Positions 8,819 through 17,927 of a stretch of DNA of 64,000 bases are shown here, piece by piece. Position 1 is the stretch's first letter; each line of letters opens with the position of its first letter. The DNA comes from Paenibacillus campinasensis (GTDB lineage: Bacteria > Bacillota > Bacilli > Paenibacillales > Paenibacillaceae): assembly GCF_002272015.1 (NCBI RefSeq), contig NZ_NPBY01000030.1:1-64000 (forward strand), written 5' to 3'. Made by a program: the position numbers and the translations under genes. The notes under the pieces were generated by a model. That model saw nothing but the letters and a program-made list of their open reading frames with translations. It was not told the origin of the DNA and made no database searches.

Positions 8819-8832
8819 CTGAAGTACAATAA

Positions 8833-11787
8833 TTAGTACTTAATCGATTCGTAAACAGTGTCTGGAGCATTTCCTTCCAGATCGACGATATATTTACCGT
8901 TTTTGTTGTTTGGTACCGAAACTTGAGCACCTGGAATTGTTGGGTTGAATGGTTGTTCCAGTTCTACGCGAACAACGTTGGCACTAACTTTAGTAGCACC
9001 TTTAACTTTAACTTCTCCTCCATTTACATAAACTTTAAATGCATCTGGAGTAAAGTATACGTTGATTTCTTCGTTGAACTCGATATCTACATAAACATCG
9101 CCAACAACGGATCTAGCTTCAATTGCTTTCGGAGCAATTCCGTCTTTGATTTGCAGACCATCGACCTTAGCAATCTTGTGTCCAAGATTATCAGAAGATT
9201 GAGGGTTATCAACAGTTGTCAGTAGAGGCAAGTTTGTAACATCGCTTAACTTACCATTCAAAGTAAACTCAACTTTTGTAACACCGTCGTTATACTTAGG
9301 CTCGCCAGCTGTTCCTCTCAGTGTTCCGAAGTAGAAGTCGCTAGAGAATACCGAAGTAATGTTCCCGTTGAATTCAACAGTTACTTTATCTTCAGCAGTT
9401 GCCTTAGCAGATTTCACAGGAATTGCTACAGAATCAGCGATAGGTTTCTGAGCAGTAGTCAGGTAGTTCCCATTAAGGTCAGCAACGTTAACTACGCGCA
9501 GCTCTGCACCTTTAAGTTCATCGGCACTAATGTCCTTCTTAGGCAGTGTAATACGCACTGTTTCAGCATTTCTCAACGAAGGTTGTGGAGCATTCTTCGT
9601 AGGGAATACTTTGTATACACTACCAGTTACATAGCTATATTTGTTAATGTCAAGTGCTGTTCCATTTCCATCAACCGCTACAGCTCTGTTGAATTGGACA
9701 TCGATGTAGAGATCATCGTTGCTGGAAGTTGTGTCTATCCAAGCTCTAACAACTTGCAGAGTCTCGGAGTTGGTAACTTCAACTGTCAAAGTTTGTGGCA
9801 GCATTGTGTTCCCGATGGTAGCAGTATCACGAATGTTTGCTACTTCGAGAGTGTACGTACCAGCTGGAAGTTTGCCAATGGACCTAATTTCAACACGGTT
9901 TTTGTAAGTTTTAGCATCCTTAACTACATAAGCAGGAGCATTTACAGGTTTACCGCTATTAAAGCCTTTATCAGTCACAACTTCACCTTTAGAGTTTTTC
10001 AGAACGAAGTTGTCACGTTTTTGGATGTCATCCAGGTTTACGTCTTTAGAGAATTCTACAGTCATAACAGTAGCATTATCTTCAACTTCTACCTTGACAT
10101 CATTCACAACAGGACGAGTAGTATCCAGTACTGGAGTTACTTTAGCTTCGCGATTAGCGGAGTTGTCGCTGTAGTCTTTTACGCCTTGGAGATAGATTGT
10201 ATTCTCGCCCAGGCTAAGTTTTTTGTCGCCGTTGAATTCCAGAACTACAACATTGTCTTTGATTTCGACTTTGTCAGCAGTTCTACTGGAAGAAGTGTGA
10301 TACACTTTGTCAACGGATTTAACGGATTCGTTGAATTCAACTTCAACTTTTGTCAGATCCTTAGTTTTAACGGAAACAACCTCAGGAGCTGTAGTATCTT
10401 CAGCAACATTGAACTGAACGTCAACTGGCTTCACTTGGAAGTTAGCAAAGTCTGTTACACCTTGAACGCTCAGTGTGTGCTCGCCTACGGCGATGTCTGT
10501 TGTAATGAAAGCAACATTAGGATAAGTGAATTTCACCCAGCCGGAAATTGCTTTTCCATCGATTTTGTAGTTAGAAATGTTCGCTGCAGTGTTAGCTTGA
10601 ACAGGCTCAGAGAATACAACCTTGAATGCCTTAGTTCCCAGACCAACAACCTCAGTCACTTCTGGAAGTTGAGTGTCAACCGCTCTGAATGTAATTGTCT
10701 CTTTGAACGTTCTGGAACCATCAGAGTTCTTAACATTGTTAATTTCCAGTTTAGCGTCTTTTTGTTGAGGCAAGTTGTTTGCAGAATTTTCTGCAACAAG
10801 CAATGTTACGCTGCGCTTGTCATCGGACAATTTTGCAGATTCGAAAGTAACACCAGTTACTTTGTAGTTATCTTCGTTCTCTGCAGTAGCAGTATCTACT
10901 TCACCGTCAAAGTTAACAGTGAGTTCTTTGTAGTTAGTTGCAGATACGCCTTCGATCTTAGTAGCAGCAGTTACTACCCAAGTTACACTTTCAGTGTACT
11001 CGTAGTTGTTGTAAGTAAATTTAACCTCAGTTGCAACGTTTGCTTTCAGAGGAGTTTCAAGGGTTACTTTCACTTTTTCGCTGTTAGCGAGGGTGAACTC
11101 AACCACTTTACCGTCTTCTTGAACGTCATAAGAAGCAACTTTTGGTTTGTTTTGAGCCAGGTAGATTGCGTAAGCAACTTCAACCAGCTGAGTTCTGTTA
11201 GCGTTAGCCAGTGGGTTCACGCTGCTGTTGATCAGACCAGCATTGATTGCTGCTTGAACATAACCTTTAGCCCAGTTGGATGCGTTGTTGTTTGTCTCGG
11301 ATGGAATTTCCAGGTTTTGAACAGTAACGAGGACTTTCGCCATTTCTTGAACGGTGATGTTACCGTTGAAGTCGAAAATCATTTTCGTTGTGTTCTTACC
11401 TTCCATGATACCAGCAGCGTATACTGCCTCTACGTATGGAGCCGGCCATTTACCAGCAGCGTAGTTTTTGTCATTGAAGGAAGCTTTGTTTTGAATTGGC
11501 TCAAGACCAAGCAGTTCAACCAGGACTTTGGCGAACTCGCCGCGAGTCATTTCCTTGTCCAGACCAGCAGTTCCATCTGGATAACCAGTGAAGATGCCTT
11601 CTTCTTTAAGAATGTCAAACTTTTGTTGAGAAGTCAGTGCGTCGTCACCGAATGCAACAGAAGCAAACATGGAGAATGCCATTGCTGTAGACAGTGCCAC
11701 GGATAAAATTTTCTTCATAACCTTTTTTTCTCCTCCTTGAATCATCACTTGATTGTTTTCTTTAATTTGGTAGCTCTTATCACTCAT
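8833..11787 (-). CDS. S-layer protein with three N-terminal SLH domains
   Basis: 984 residues from the ATG at 11787 (AAAGGAGGTG nine bases upstream), or 961 from an internal ATG at 11718 (MKKILSVALSTAMAFSMFASVAFG) with its own GGAGGAG. The second start begins a textbook signal peptide. After cleavage come three SLH repeats (about 50-230): LTSQQKFDILKEEGIFTGYP with TRGE, APYVEAVYAAGIMEGK with TVQE, and GYVQAAINAGLINSS with NRTQ. The motif normally reading TRAE is therefore degenerate in all three. The remaining 700 residues are repeated Ig-like beta domains (VEFNESV, VEFSKDV, VEFNGNI, IEFNEEI), typical of self-assembling S-layer proteins. The gene is AT-richer than its neighbours and has a long untranslated leader, as expected for a very highly expressed surface protein. 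SLH domains would bind the pyruvylated polymer made through CsaB. Confidence 0.92.
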   Translation of the reverse strand: MSDKSYQIKENNQVMIQGGEKKVMKKILSVALSTAMAFSMFASVAFGDDALTSQQKFDILKEEGIFTGYPDGTAGLDKEMTRGEFAKVLVELLGLEPIQNKASFNDKNYAAGKWPAPYVEAVYAAGIMEGKNTTKMIFDFNGNITVQEMAKVLVTVQNLEIPSETNNNASNWAKGYVQAAINAGLINSSVNPLANANRTQLVEVAYAIYLAQNKPKVASYDVQEDGKVVEFTLANSEKVKVTLETPLKANVATEVKFTYNNYEYTESVTWVVTAATKIEGVSATNYKELTVNFDGEVDTATAENEDNYKVTGVTFESAKLSDDKRSVTLLVAENSANNLPQQKDAKLEINNVKNSDGSRTFKETITFRAVDTQLPEVTEVVGLGTKAFKVVFSEPVQANTAANISNYKIDGKAISGWVKFTYPNVAFITTDIAVGEHTLSVQGVTDFANFQVKPVDVQFNVAEDTTAPEVVSVKTKDLTKVEVEFNESVKSVDKVYHTSSSRTADKVEIKDNVVVLEFNGDKKLSLGENTIYLQGVKDYSDNSANREAKVTPVLDTTRPVVNDVKVEVEDNATVMTVEFSKDVNLDDIQKRDNFVLKNSKGEVVTDKGFNSGKPVNAPAYVVKDAKTYKNRVEIRSIGKLPAGTYTLEVANIRDTATIGNTMLPQTLTVEVTNSETLQVVRAWIDTTSSNDDLYIDVQFNRAVAVDGNGTALDINKYSYVTGSVYKVFPTKNAPQPSLRNAETVRITLPKKDISADELKGAELRVVNVADLNGNYLTTAQKPIADSVAIPVKSAKATAEDKVTVEFNGNITSVFSSDFYFGTLRGTAGEPKYNDGVTKVEFTLNGKLSDVTNLPLLTTVDNPQSSDNLGHKIAKVDGLQIKDGIAPKAIEARSVVGDVYVDIEFNEEINVYFTPDAFKVYVNGGEVKVKGATKVSANVVRVELEQPFNPTIPGAQVSVPNNKNGKYIVDLEGNAPDTVYESIKY

Positions 11788-11834
11788 AGCCGTGCACCTC
11801 CTTTCCCGAGTTGAGCAGTAATCAATAATGATGT

Positions 11835-11851
11835 CTGTGATGATATCACAG
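11835..11851. promoter_or_regulatory. Inverted repeat in the S-layer leader
   Basis: CTGTGAT and ATCACAG separated by three bases, about 50 bases before the first start codon and inside the predicted transcript. It could be an RNA hairpin stabilising the mRNA or a protein-binding site. Confidence 0.4.
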
Positions 11852-11903
11852 AATCCTGTTAACGAGAGAACACTTCATAACTAGAATAGAATCCTACCTA
11901 GGT

Positions 11904-11932
11904 ATTATACAACGAGTCCCTATAACCGTAAA
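11904..11932 (-). promoter_or_regulatory. Candidate sigma-A promoter of the S-layer gene
   Basis: TTTACG (11927-11932), 17-bp spacer, consensus TATAAT (11904-11909) on the minus strand. The leader would be about 110 nt to the first ATG. Confidence 0.6.
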
Positions 11933-12112
11933 GAACATTTTTCTAATTTATAGACAAGTTTCTTCTTTCGGTTAATCCTGGATCGCTCGCCGCGTTCTAT
12001 ATCTTTAAACGTTCTGTTTCTTAAAAAGTTGCGGCAGTTGCAAAGTTTTTTTAATTTTTTTTTCGGAAACCGCAATTTCCAGTAACAATACGCTTCCGCC
12101 ACCAAACGACAA

Positions 12113-12136
12113 CAAAAAAAGACGCCTGTTTGGCGC
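12113..12136 (-). terminator. Terminator of the 114-residue gene
   Basis: GGCGCC / GGCGTC stem (one G-T pair) with a five-base loop followed by seven T on the minus strand, starting about 14 bases after the stop codon. Confidence 0.8.
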
Positions 12137-12149
12137 CTTCTGTTGAAAT

Positions 12150-12494
12150 CTATCGAATCTTCATAGCAAGCTGGATAATTCGGTTCCGCATCTTCGGATC
12201 GTCATTCAGCCGGCTGTACATCAGTTCAATCTCTGCCTTGTTATCACGGTAAGTTTTCTCATGCTTAATCGTGGAATGCGACCACTGAATCAGCGCATTC
12301 TCTGCCATCGTCAACTCGTTAAATGCATCATGAAAACCTGTCTCAACGACGAGCTCCTCCATGACTTCCTGCGATATCTCATTTTGAGCGGCGCGAGCCA
12401 GCTCAATCTTCTTCTCCATCACTTTGGCTTTATCCTCAAACTTCGTTTTGGCCTTCATGTAATCGAGCTGCGCTTTCGATAAGATCGGCTTCAT
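12150..12494 (-). CDS. Small coiled-coil protein of unknown function
   Basis: 114 residues, highly charged and almost entirely predicted helix (KAQLDYMKAKTKFEDKAKVM, EKKIELARAAQNEISQEV, ELMYSRLNDDPKMRNRIIQL), with no signal peptide or membrane segment. AAGGGTGAAG precedes the ATG. It has a strong terminator of its own and lies between two SLH-protein genes. The helical pattern with a conserved-looking WSHSTIKHEKTYRDNK block suggests a small cytoplasmic oligomer, but no family is recognised and no function is assigned. Confidence 0.75.
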   Translation of the reverse strand: MKPILSKAQLDYMKAKTKFEDKAKVMEKKIELARAAQNEISQEVMEELVVETGFHDAFNELTMAENALIQWSHSTIKHEKTYRDNKAEIELMYSRLNDDPKMRNRIIQLAMKIR

Positions 12495-12597
12495 AATTCA
12501 TCTTCACCCTTTAAAAATAGTATGTGCTTCCGCTATTGTAGCGTATTCTACAATAAATTACAAAACAATAGAATATGGTAATGGGGGCCAGCCACGG

Positions 12598-12645
12598 AAA
12601 AAAAAGCCGCCCCTGCCGCGGAATATTCCGCTTCAGGAGCAGCTT
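12598..12645 (-). terminator. Terminator of the 1291-residue SLH gene
   Basis: Long GC-rich hairpin: GCTGCTCCTG pairs with CAGGGGCGGC, the inner part GCGGAATATTCCGC is self-complementary, and eight T follow on the minus strand. It starts about 20 bases after the stop. Confidence 0.9.
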
Positions 12646-12665
12646 AGGCACGAATCAGAAATGAA

Positions 12666-15600
12666 CTAGCTCAAGTTTTTAGGGAAAATCTTCGTGCTTT
12701 TCTTCAACAGCTCAACCGCAATTTTCCCTGCCTCCGCACGGGTCAGATTGCCCTTCGGATTGAAGTTGTACAGCGGCTTGCTCTGCCCTTGTACCGTGTA
12801 CGGACTTCCCTGCATAATCTTCGCATTGGACACGGCGAGGATGGCCGGCCGCGCATAATAATCGGCTCTGCCAGCATCTGCAAAAGCCTTAGACAGTGAC
12901 TGTTCCAGCTTGCTGTCATTAGCCGCCATCTTCAGATCCAGTGCACGGGCGATCATCACGGCTGCCTGCTCACGCGTGACTCGCTGGGTAGGGCCGAAGA
13001 AGCCGTCGCCCAGTCCCTGAATAATGCCTGCTCTGGCTGCTGTCTCTATGTGGGCATAATCCCAGGTTGTCGTGCCGGTTCCCGGCTGGATATCGACAAA
13101 GGTTGGCTGATTGTCGTAATTCAGAGGCAAATTCAGCCCCTTCACCAGCAGCATCGCAAACTCGCCGCGAGTTGTCTGGTCATCCGCACCGAATTCACCG
13201 AAGCGGAGGTTGTTCATGATTCCTTTCGCATATAGAGCATTCAAAATGTTTCTCGCCCATGGATGATTCGTAATATCGCTAAATCCAAGGCGCATCTTCA
13301 TCACTTTATAGTAGCCGAACTCGTCAAAAGGCACGGTGATCGTGTTCTTCTTCATGTCGACTTCTCCACCGATATTCACCCATCGGCCATTATCCGAATA
13401 ACGGAATACCGATACTGTCGTTCCGGCTTCATCCACAATGTTGCTGTTGAAGGACAGCTTCAGGGTGCCGCGCTGGGATGGAACGATCTTCCGGTCTGGC
13501 GAAAACTCGGTAAAGTTCCCTTCCAGCGAATAAGGAGACAGTCCATTCGTGCTTGGCTTGTAGCCGATCTGCCCACGATCATTCTCTTCGCCAATTCCGC
13601 CGTGGATCCAGTAAATATCTGATGCGAGCGTGAAGTTGTTCGTATCTGCCGTCGAGTTAAAACGCTGAACCAGATATTCCGGAATACGGATCATGCCAGC
13701 TCCGCCTGAAGTGCGATCATCCGGCGTTACATTGATGATGTTTCCGTAATCATTGCGCCGTTCCACAACCCCGTCCCGAGGATCCGCAATCCCGAACAGG
13801 ATTTTGTTGTCCGGATAAAACTTCGTAATGCCATTTCCGGACATGCTCGCGGATTGTAGAATGGTGCCTTTCGGGAACGAAAGCTCCAGTTTTTTGTTGA
13901 ACGCGGTGTACTTGTTAGCTACCTTTTCCGCCATAAACTGGCTGTCGACCGTCACGGTTCCTGTGTAATAAACATAGATGGACTCTTTAATGGTTCCCCC
14001 TGGACGGACAACCTGAATATCAATTTTGTTGGATTTGTTCGGTTTCAGGCCGACATAGTCGTACACAAAGCGGTTATCCATATCCTCGCGCTTGATTGCA
14101 AGCTCCTTGCCGATCCGAACCTCGGTAGCTCCTTCAGCCTCGATGTCAAACCGTACAAAGTTTTTGTTAACGACAATTTCCTCGCCAACGGTAGGCTGAG
14201 GCGAAAGAATACGATACGGCAAAACTTCGCGCACAATTTCAAGGCGCTGTGTTGCACGTGCACCTGTACCGTTTATAAGCTCCAGACTGTACACATGACT
14301 GCCCGGCTCTTCAAACGGAACATCTTGAATCCGCAGGATGAAGTCCGATTCATTACCTGCAAAGCTGTAAGTGTAGTCTTTTCCGTTATACGTAAACACG
14401 GAGGACGGAATATGATCAAAGTTGCCTCTGTCCCTAATATCTCGTGAGAAGAACAGCTGTGATCCAAAATAGACATTCAGTTTGGATGCACCGTTACCGC
14501 GAATCACCAGGTCATATCGTTGCTCGCTGGTAACATATCGCTCGTTGTTCCATACAAACTCAGGTGAAACATTAAAGATGCGGTTCATTTTGTCATCAGG
14601 ATATGTGCTTGGGTCCTGATTATCAAATGGCTCTCTGCCCTGAACTGCCAATGTAGGCATAAAGTTAGTAATCTTGGAAATATTCGTATCGATGATGTAA
14701 ATTCTGAGCTCTTTGCGAATTTCCCGCGCGTTACCTGCGGCATCCGTAGCAGTACCTGTAAATACGATGCGGTTCTCTCCATAAACAAGCGGGCCGGCCG
14801 CATCGATGTTAAAGCTCAGATTAAAGGTTGCTCTGCCCCCGATAATACTCAGCCATTGACCCGGATTGGCTGGGTTCGGATCACCGTTAATTCCGTTCAC
14901 GAACACTTGAGCATTGAAATAAGGGCTGTTAATATTCTCAAACCCGATGTACTCCCCTTGTACATTAAGGGTATGTGTCGAACGGGAATCAAACGAATAG
15001 GTCTGACCGTCATGCAAATTCGCTACATAAATGTAGTTCTTCGAAACATAAGAAATTTCAGCGTTGTACACAGAGGTCGAGCCCTGGTAGTTGAAGCCAA
15101 TCATATGCTGTCCGTTAGAGAAGCCTGTAATTCTGTATACTTCCTCATTAGCACCAAGCCCTGCTGGCTGTGGATTCACGCGAGTAATATTCACGGGATT
15201 TGCACTGATCGGCAAATATTTTGCTTCCACAATCGAGGTTGGTGCCTTATCAGCCTTAACTACAATATAAAAATCAGCGGTCTCCGTCTCCGACTTGTTC
15301 AGCGGAATCCGGGTTACAGTCGAAACGTTATCCGTTCCGTTGTAGCCTGGAAGGAGATCGATACCTGTGATTACGACTTCGCCAGGAAGATATCTGTAAC
15401 TCATATTGTATGCGGCTGAGAACGTTTCGTAGGTTAAAGCCAAATTCACATATTGCGTTCCTGAAGCTACCGGAAACGTTCCGGTTCTGAACTTCACAAG
15501 ACGATAAGCAGGCGTAACGCCGTCAGGACCTGGAATGACCGTCTCGCTTAGCACGTCCGCCGCTGTCACTGGAACTGCCGCTTGTCCAGCCAGGCTGTAT

Positions 15601-16541
15601 GTTGCATTTCCGGCAAAAGGATTCGCACTGTAAGGAACCAATGCTTCAACCTCAAGTGTAGCGTCTGCTGCAGGACTCGTCAGAACAGGCACTTTATTAA
15701 GCGCCGGATAAGAAGTTCCTCCGTGAACGATATCAATCCCGATGAAAGGCTCGGCCGGATCGAAGAAATACACCCCGCGACTTACGCGGATCGAATCCGA
15801 AGCATTCTTAATTTCGAGATCAATCGTATTGAGTCCTGGAGTAAAGTTCAGCGCAGGTGTGAAGAAGGTACCGTCTTCCAATAAAGACGAAACAAACGCT
15901 GTTCCACCATTCAAAGACACCGTGACCTGCGTTGCATTCTTCGCGTTACCTTGAAGTGTTCCCATCGGGTTTGTTACAACCACGCGCGTACCTTCATTAA
16001 GGTTCACCGGTGTTGCGCCACCCATGAGCTGCAAGCCTTCGATATATGGAATTCTGTCATACAATACATAGAATGTATCGGAACGCTCAACACTGCCTTG
16101 CATCCCGGAAAATGTAATTTTGTTAAACCCTGAGAACAAGGTCATATTGCTTGCGGTGAACTTGTTCGTGGAGGTTGTGTCTGCAGTTACAGGCGCTGTA
16201 ATCGCAGTCGAGCTGTCCGTGACCCATCTTACACCGCCCCCGGTTACAGGCTCAGAGCTGAGGCGCTCGATTTTGACCGACAGAGTATCACTTGCCACAT
16301 GAGAATACGTACCTGTGATGGACAGTGCCGGGTTGTTGGTTCTGTACACATTTTCCCGCGTAATCTGGGAAGTCCCCGGTTCCGTCGTTAACAAAGCCGT
16401 ATTTCTGATCTCAACAATATCCGGAATAAAGTAGGTTGCTGCAGATGCCGCCTGGACAGGCTTGATGATTCCCGCCGGAACCAGCGTGACCAGCATGGTC
16501 GTCAGCATCAACCAGACCATGATACGTTTCGCTCGCTTCAT
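12666..16541 (-). CDS. Very large cell-surface protein with three C-terminal SLH domains
   Basis: 1291 residues. A signal peptide is clear: KRAKR, then IMVWLMLTTMLVTLVPAGII, cleavage probably after VQA near residue 32. The next 1050 residues are repeated beta-rich Ig/fibronectin-like modules (recurring GLNTIDLEIKN, GENRIVFTGTATDAAGN, GFNKITFSG). Three SLH domains occupy about 1110-1285 with well-kept motifs TRGE, TREQ and TRAE, better conserved than in the S-layer protein next door. The ribosome site GGGAGAG is about 12 bases before the ATG. It is anchored to the secondary cell wall polymer and probably acts as a structural or adhesive surface protein; no enzyme domain is seen. It lies between the S-layer gene and the tagO-tagA-csaB cluster. 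Confidence 0.9.
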   Translation of the reverse strand: MKRAKRIMVWLMLTTMLVTLVPAGIIKPVQAASAATYFIPDIVEIRNTALLTTEPGTSQITRENVYRTNNPALSITGTYSHVASDTLSVKIERLSSEPVTGGGVRWVTDSSTAITAPVTADTTSTNKFTASNMTLFSGFNKITFSGMQGSVERSDTFYVLYDRIPYIEGLQLMGGATPVNLNEGTRVVVTNPMGTLQGNAKNATQVTVSLNGGTAFVSSLLEDGTFFTPALNFTPGLNTIDLEIKNASDSIRVSRGVYFFDPAEPFIGIDIVHGGTSYPALNKVPVLTSPAADATLEVEALVPYSANPFAGNATYSLAGQAAVPVTAADVLSETVIPGPDGVTPAYRLVKFRTGTFPVASGTQYVNLALTYETFSAAYNMSYRYLPGEVVITGIDLLPGYNGTDNVSTVTRIPLNKSETETADFYIVVKADKAPTSIVEAKYLPISANPVNITRVNPQPAGLGANEEVYRITGFSNGQHMIGFNYQGSTSVYNAEISYVSKNYIYVANLHDGQTYSFDSRSTHTLNVQGEYIGFENINSPYFNAQVFVNGINGDPNPANPGQWLSIIGGRATFNLSFNIDAAGPLVYGENRIVFTGTATDAAGNAREIRKELRIYIIDTNISKITNFMPTLAVQGREPFDNQDPSTYPDDKMNRIFNVSPEFVWNNERYVTSEQRYDLVIRGNGASKLNVYFGSQLFFSRDIRDRGNFDHIPSSVFTYNGKDYTYSFAGNESDFILRIQDVPFEEPGSHVYSLELINGTGARATQRLEIVREVLPYRILSPQPTVGEEIVVNKNFVRFDIEAEGATEVRIGKELAIKREDMDNRFVYDYVGLKPNKSNKIDIQVVRPGGTIKESIYVYYTGTVTVDSQFMAEKVANKYTAFNKKLELSFPKGTILQSASMSGNGITKFYPDNKILFGIADPRDGVVERRNDYGNIINVTPDDRTSGGAGMIRIPEYLVQRFNSTADTNNFTLASDIYWIHGGIGEENDRGQIGYKPSTNGLSPYSLEGNFTEFSPDRKIVPSQRGTLKLSFNSNIVDEAGTTVSVFRYSDNGRWVNIGGEVDMKKNTITVPFDEFGYYKVMKMRLGFSDITNHPWARNILNALYAKGIMNNLRFGEFGADDQTTRGEFAMLLVKGLNLPLNYDNQPTFVDIQPGTGTTTWDYAHIETAARAGIIQGLGDGFFGPTQRVTREQAAVMIARALDLKMAANDSKLEQSLSKAFADAGRADYYARPAILAVSNAKIMQGSPYTVQGQSKPLYNFNPKGNLTRAEAGKIAVELLKKSTKIFPKNLS

Positions 16542-16627
16542 CTCTGATTAATCTCTCCCTTGCATTTAGTTTCGAAGGTATCTTCCATATGTATCGGTTA
16601 CAGATATCCAAATTTTTAGAATATATT

Positions 16628-16655
16628 AAAAAAACCCCACCAAAAAAAGGTGAGG
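16628..16655 (-). terminator. Terminator of tagO
   Basis: CCTCACC / GGTGGGG stem around a seven-T loop followed by seven T on the minus strand, about 40 bases after the tagO stop. It closes the DUF5693-csaB-tagA-tagO unit. Confidence 0.85.
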
Positions 16656-16692
16656 CCCAAATAAATTGGTTTATTCAGTAAAAAAATAGAAA

Positions 16693-17817
16693 TTATTTCG
16701 AACGGCTTTCCGTATTCGCCTTCATCCGCAGCCGATTGATCAAACTTAGGATCGGCCGCTTGGTCTTGCTGACAAGTCCTATCACTTCAGCCCCAATCTG
16801 CATGAAGCACATCATAATACAGATAACAACAAACGTTACCCAGTTGGCTTCGTACATGGCGGCTGAAGACTGAATCACAGCCAGCACACCGAAGAACGCA
16901 GCAATAACATATATGATCAGCACCGTCTGGCGGTGGCTGAAGCCAAGCTCACGCAGGCAGTGATGCAAATGTCCCTTGTCCGGCGAGAAGATCGGCTTCT
17001 TCTGGATCTTTCTTCTAATGATAGCAAAGAAGGTATCCGACAGCGGCACACCGATAATGATCAGCGGAGTAATGAACGATACGATGGCAATCTGCTTGAA
17101 GCCAAGCAGTGACAGCATAGCCAGACTGAATCCAAGGAACAGCGAGCCTGTATCACCCATGAAAATTTTAGCCGGATGGAAATTAAAGTACAGGAACCCG
17201 ATAATGCTGCCCAGCAGTAAGAGGCACAGCAACGCCACCGTTGTATTGCCCATCAAGAAAGCCATGACCAGGATCGTCCCGATGGCAATTCCCGACACCC
17301 CGGCAGCCAGACCATCCAGCCCATCAATCAAATTGATGGCGTTGGTCACGCCGACAATCCAGAATATCGTAAGCGGAATCGACACCCAGCTCTCCAGCGA
17401 GGAGTAGCGATCCTGAAACGGAATATTAACAAAATCCACCGTAATATTAAAACCAAACACAACGACGCAAGCTGCGGCGATTTGAGCCAGAAACTTGACT
17501 TTGGCCGACAGCTCAAAGCGATCATCCAGCGCTCCGATCAACACGATCATCGAACCACCGATCAGAAATGCCTTCATAAAATTGGCATCACGCGCCGAGA
17601 GCGTCTCAGGAAAAAACGGAAGCACGGCAATCAGTCCGAGCACAAAAGCCAGATATATGCCAAGCCCGCCAAGCCGGGGCATGATTCTTGTATGCACTTT
17701 TCGGGCGTTTGGCACGTCAACAGCCCCAATACGCACCGCAAGCTTCTTGACGAAAGGAGTCAGGAGCAGCGCCAGCAGGAGCGACACAACAAACCCGACG
17801 ATGTATAGCGTTAACAT
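16693..17817 (-). CDS. tagO: Undecaprenyl-phosphate N-acetylglucosaminyl 1-phosphate transferase
   Basis: 374 residues, polytopic membrane protein of the MraY/WecA/TagO family. About ten hydrophobic segments are visible, with catalytic landmarks: a DD pair in GALDDRFEL, NAINLIDGLDGLAAG, and NFHPAKIFMGDTGSLFLG. It transfers GlcNAc-1-phosphate from UDP-GlcNAc to undecaprenyl phosphate at the inner membrane face, the first step of wall teichoic acid or secondary cell wall polymer. Its neighbours tagA and csaB and the SLH genes favour the secondary polymer role. The soluble C-terminal tail (KTKRPILSLINRLRMKANTESR) is basic. Confidence 0.93.
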   Translation of the reverse strand: MLTLYIVGFVVSLLLALLLTPFVKKLAVRIGAVDVPNARKVHTRIMPRLGGLGIYLAFVLGLIAVLPFFPETLSARDANFMKAFLIGGSMIVLIGALDDRFELSAKVKFLAQIAAACVVVFGFNITVDFVNIPFQDRYSSLESWVSIPLTIFWIVGVTNAINLIDGLDGLAAGVSGIAIGTILVMAFLMGNTTVALLCLLLLGSIIGFLYFNFHPAKIFMGDTGSLFLGFSLAMLSLLGFKQIAIVSFITPLIIIGVPLSDTFFAIIRRKIQKKPIFSPDKGHLHHCLRELGFSHRQTVLIIYVIAAFFGVLAVIQSSAAMYEANWVTFVVICIMMCFMQIGAEVIGLVSKTKRPILSLINRLRMKANTESRSK

Positions 17818-17927
17818 GTAATCATTCGACCCCCAATATTGTCTACCGGTTGAATTATACTCCCTTCAAGGACGAAATCCAATGCCAATATCCGGCGATT
17901 AACCGGACTAAACGTGCAAAATCATAC

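Larger units (their letters stand above)
11788..12149. other. Long leader and promoter region of the S-layer gene
   Basis: Contains the predicted S-layer promoter, a leader inverted repeat and the terminator of the upstream 114-residue gene. A 61-codon minus-strand frame at 11920-12105 has no ribosome site and is rejected. Confidence 0.6.

Noticed and set aside
9583-11706. 707-codon open frame on the plus strand opposite the S-layer gene
   Set aside because: Arises from the restricted codon use of the highly expressed S-layer gene; no ribosome site, and the protein is Cys/Phe/Ser-rich nonsense.
11920-12105. 61-codon basic frame upstream of the S-layer gene
   Set aside because: GTG start without ribosome site and overlapping the promoter region.
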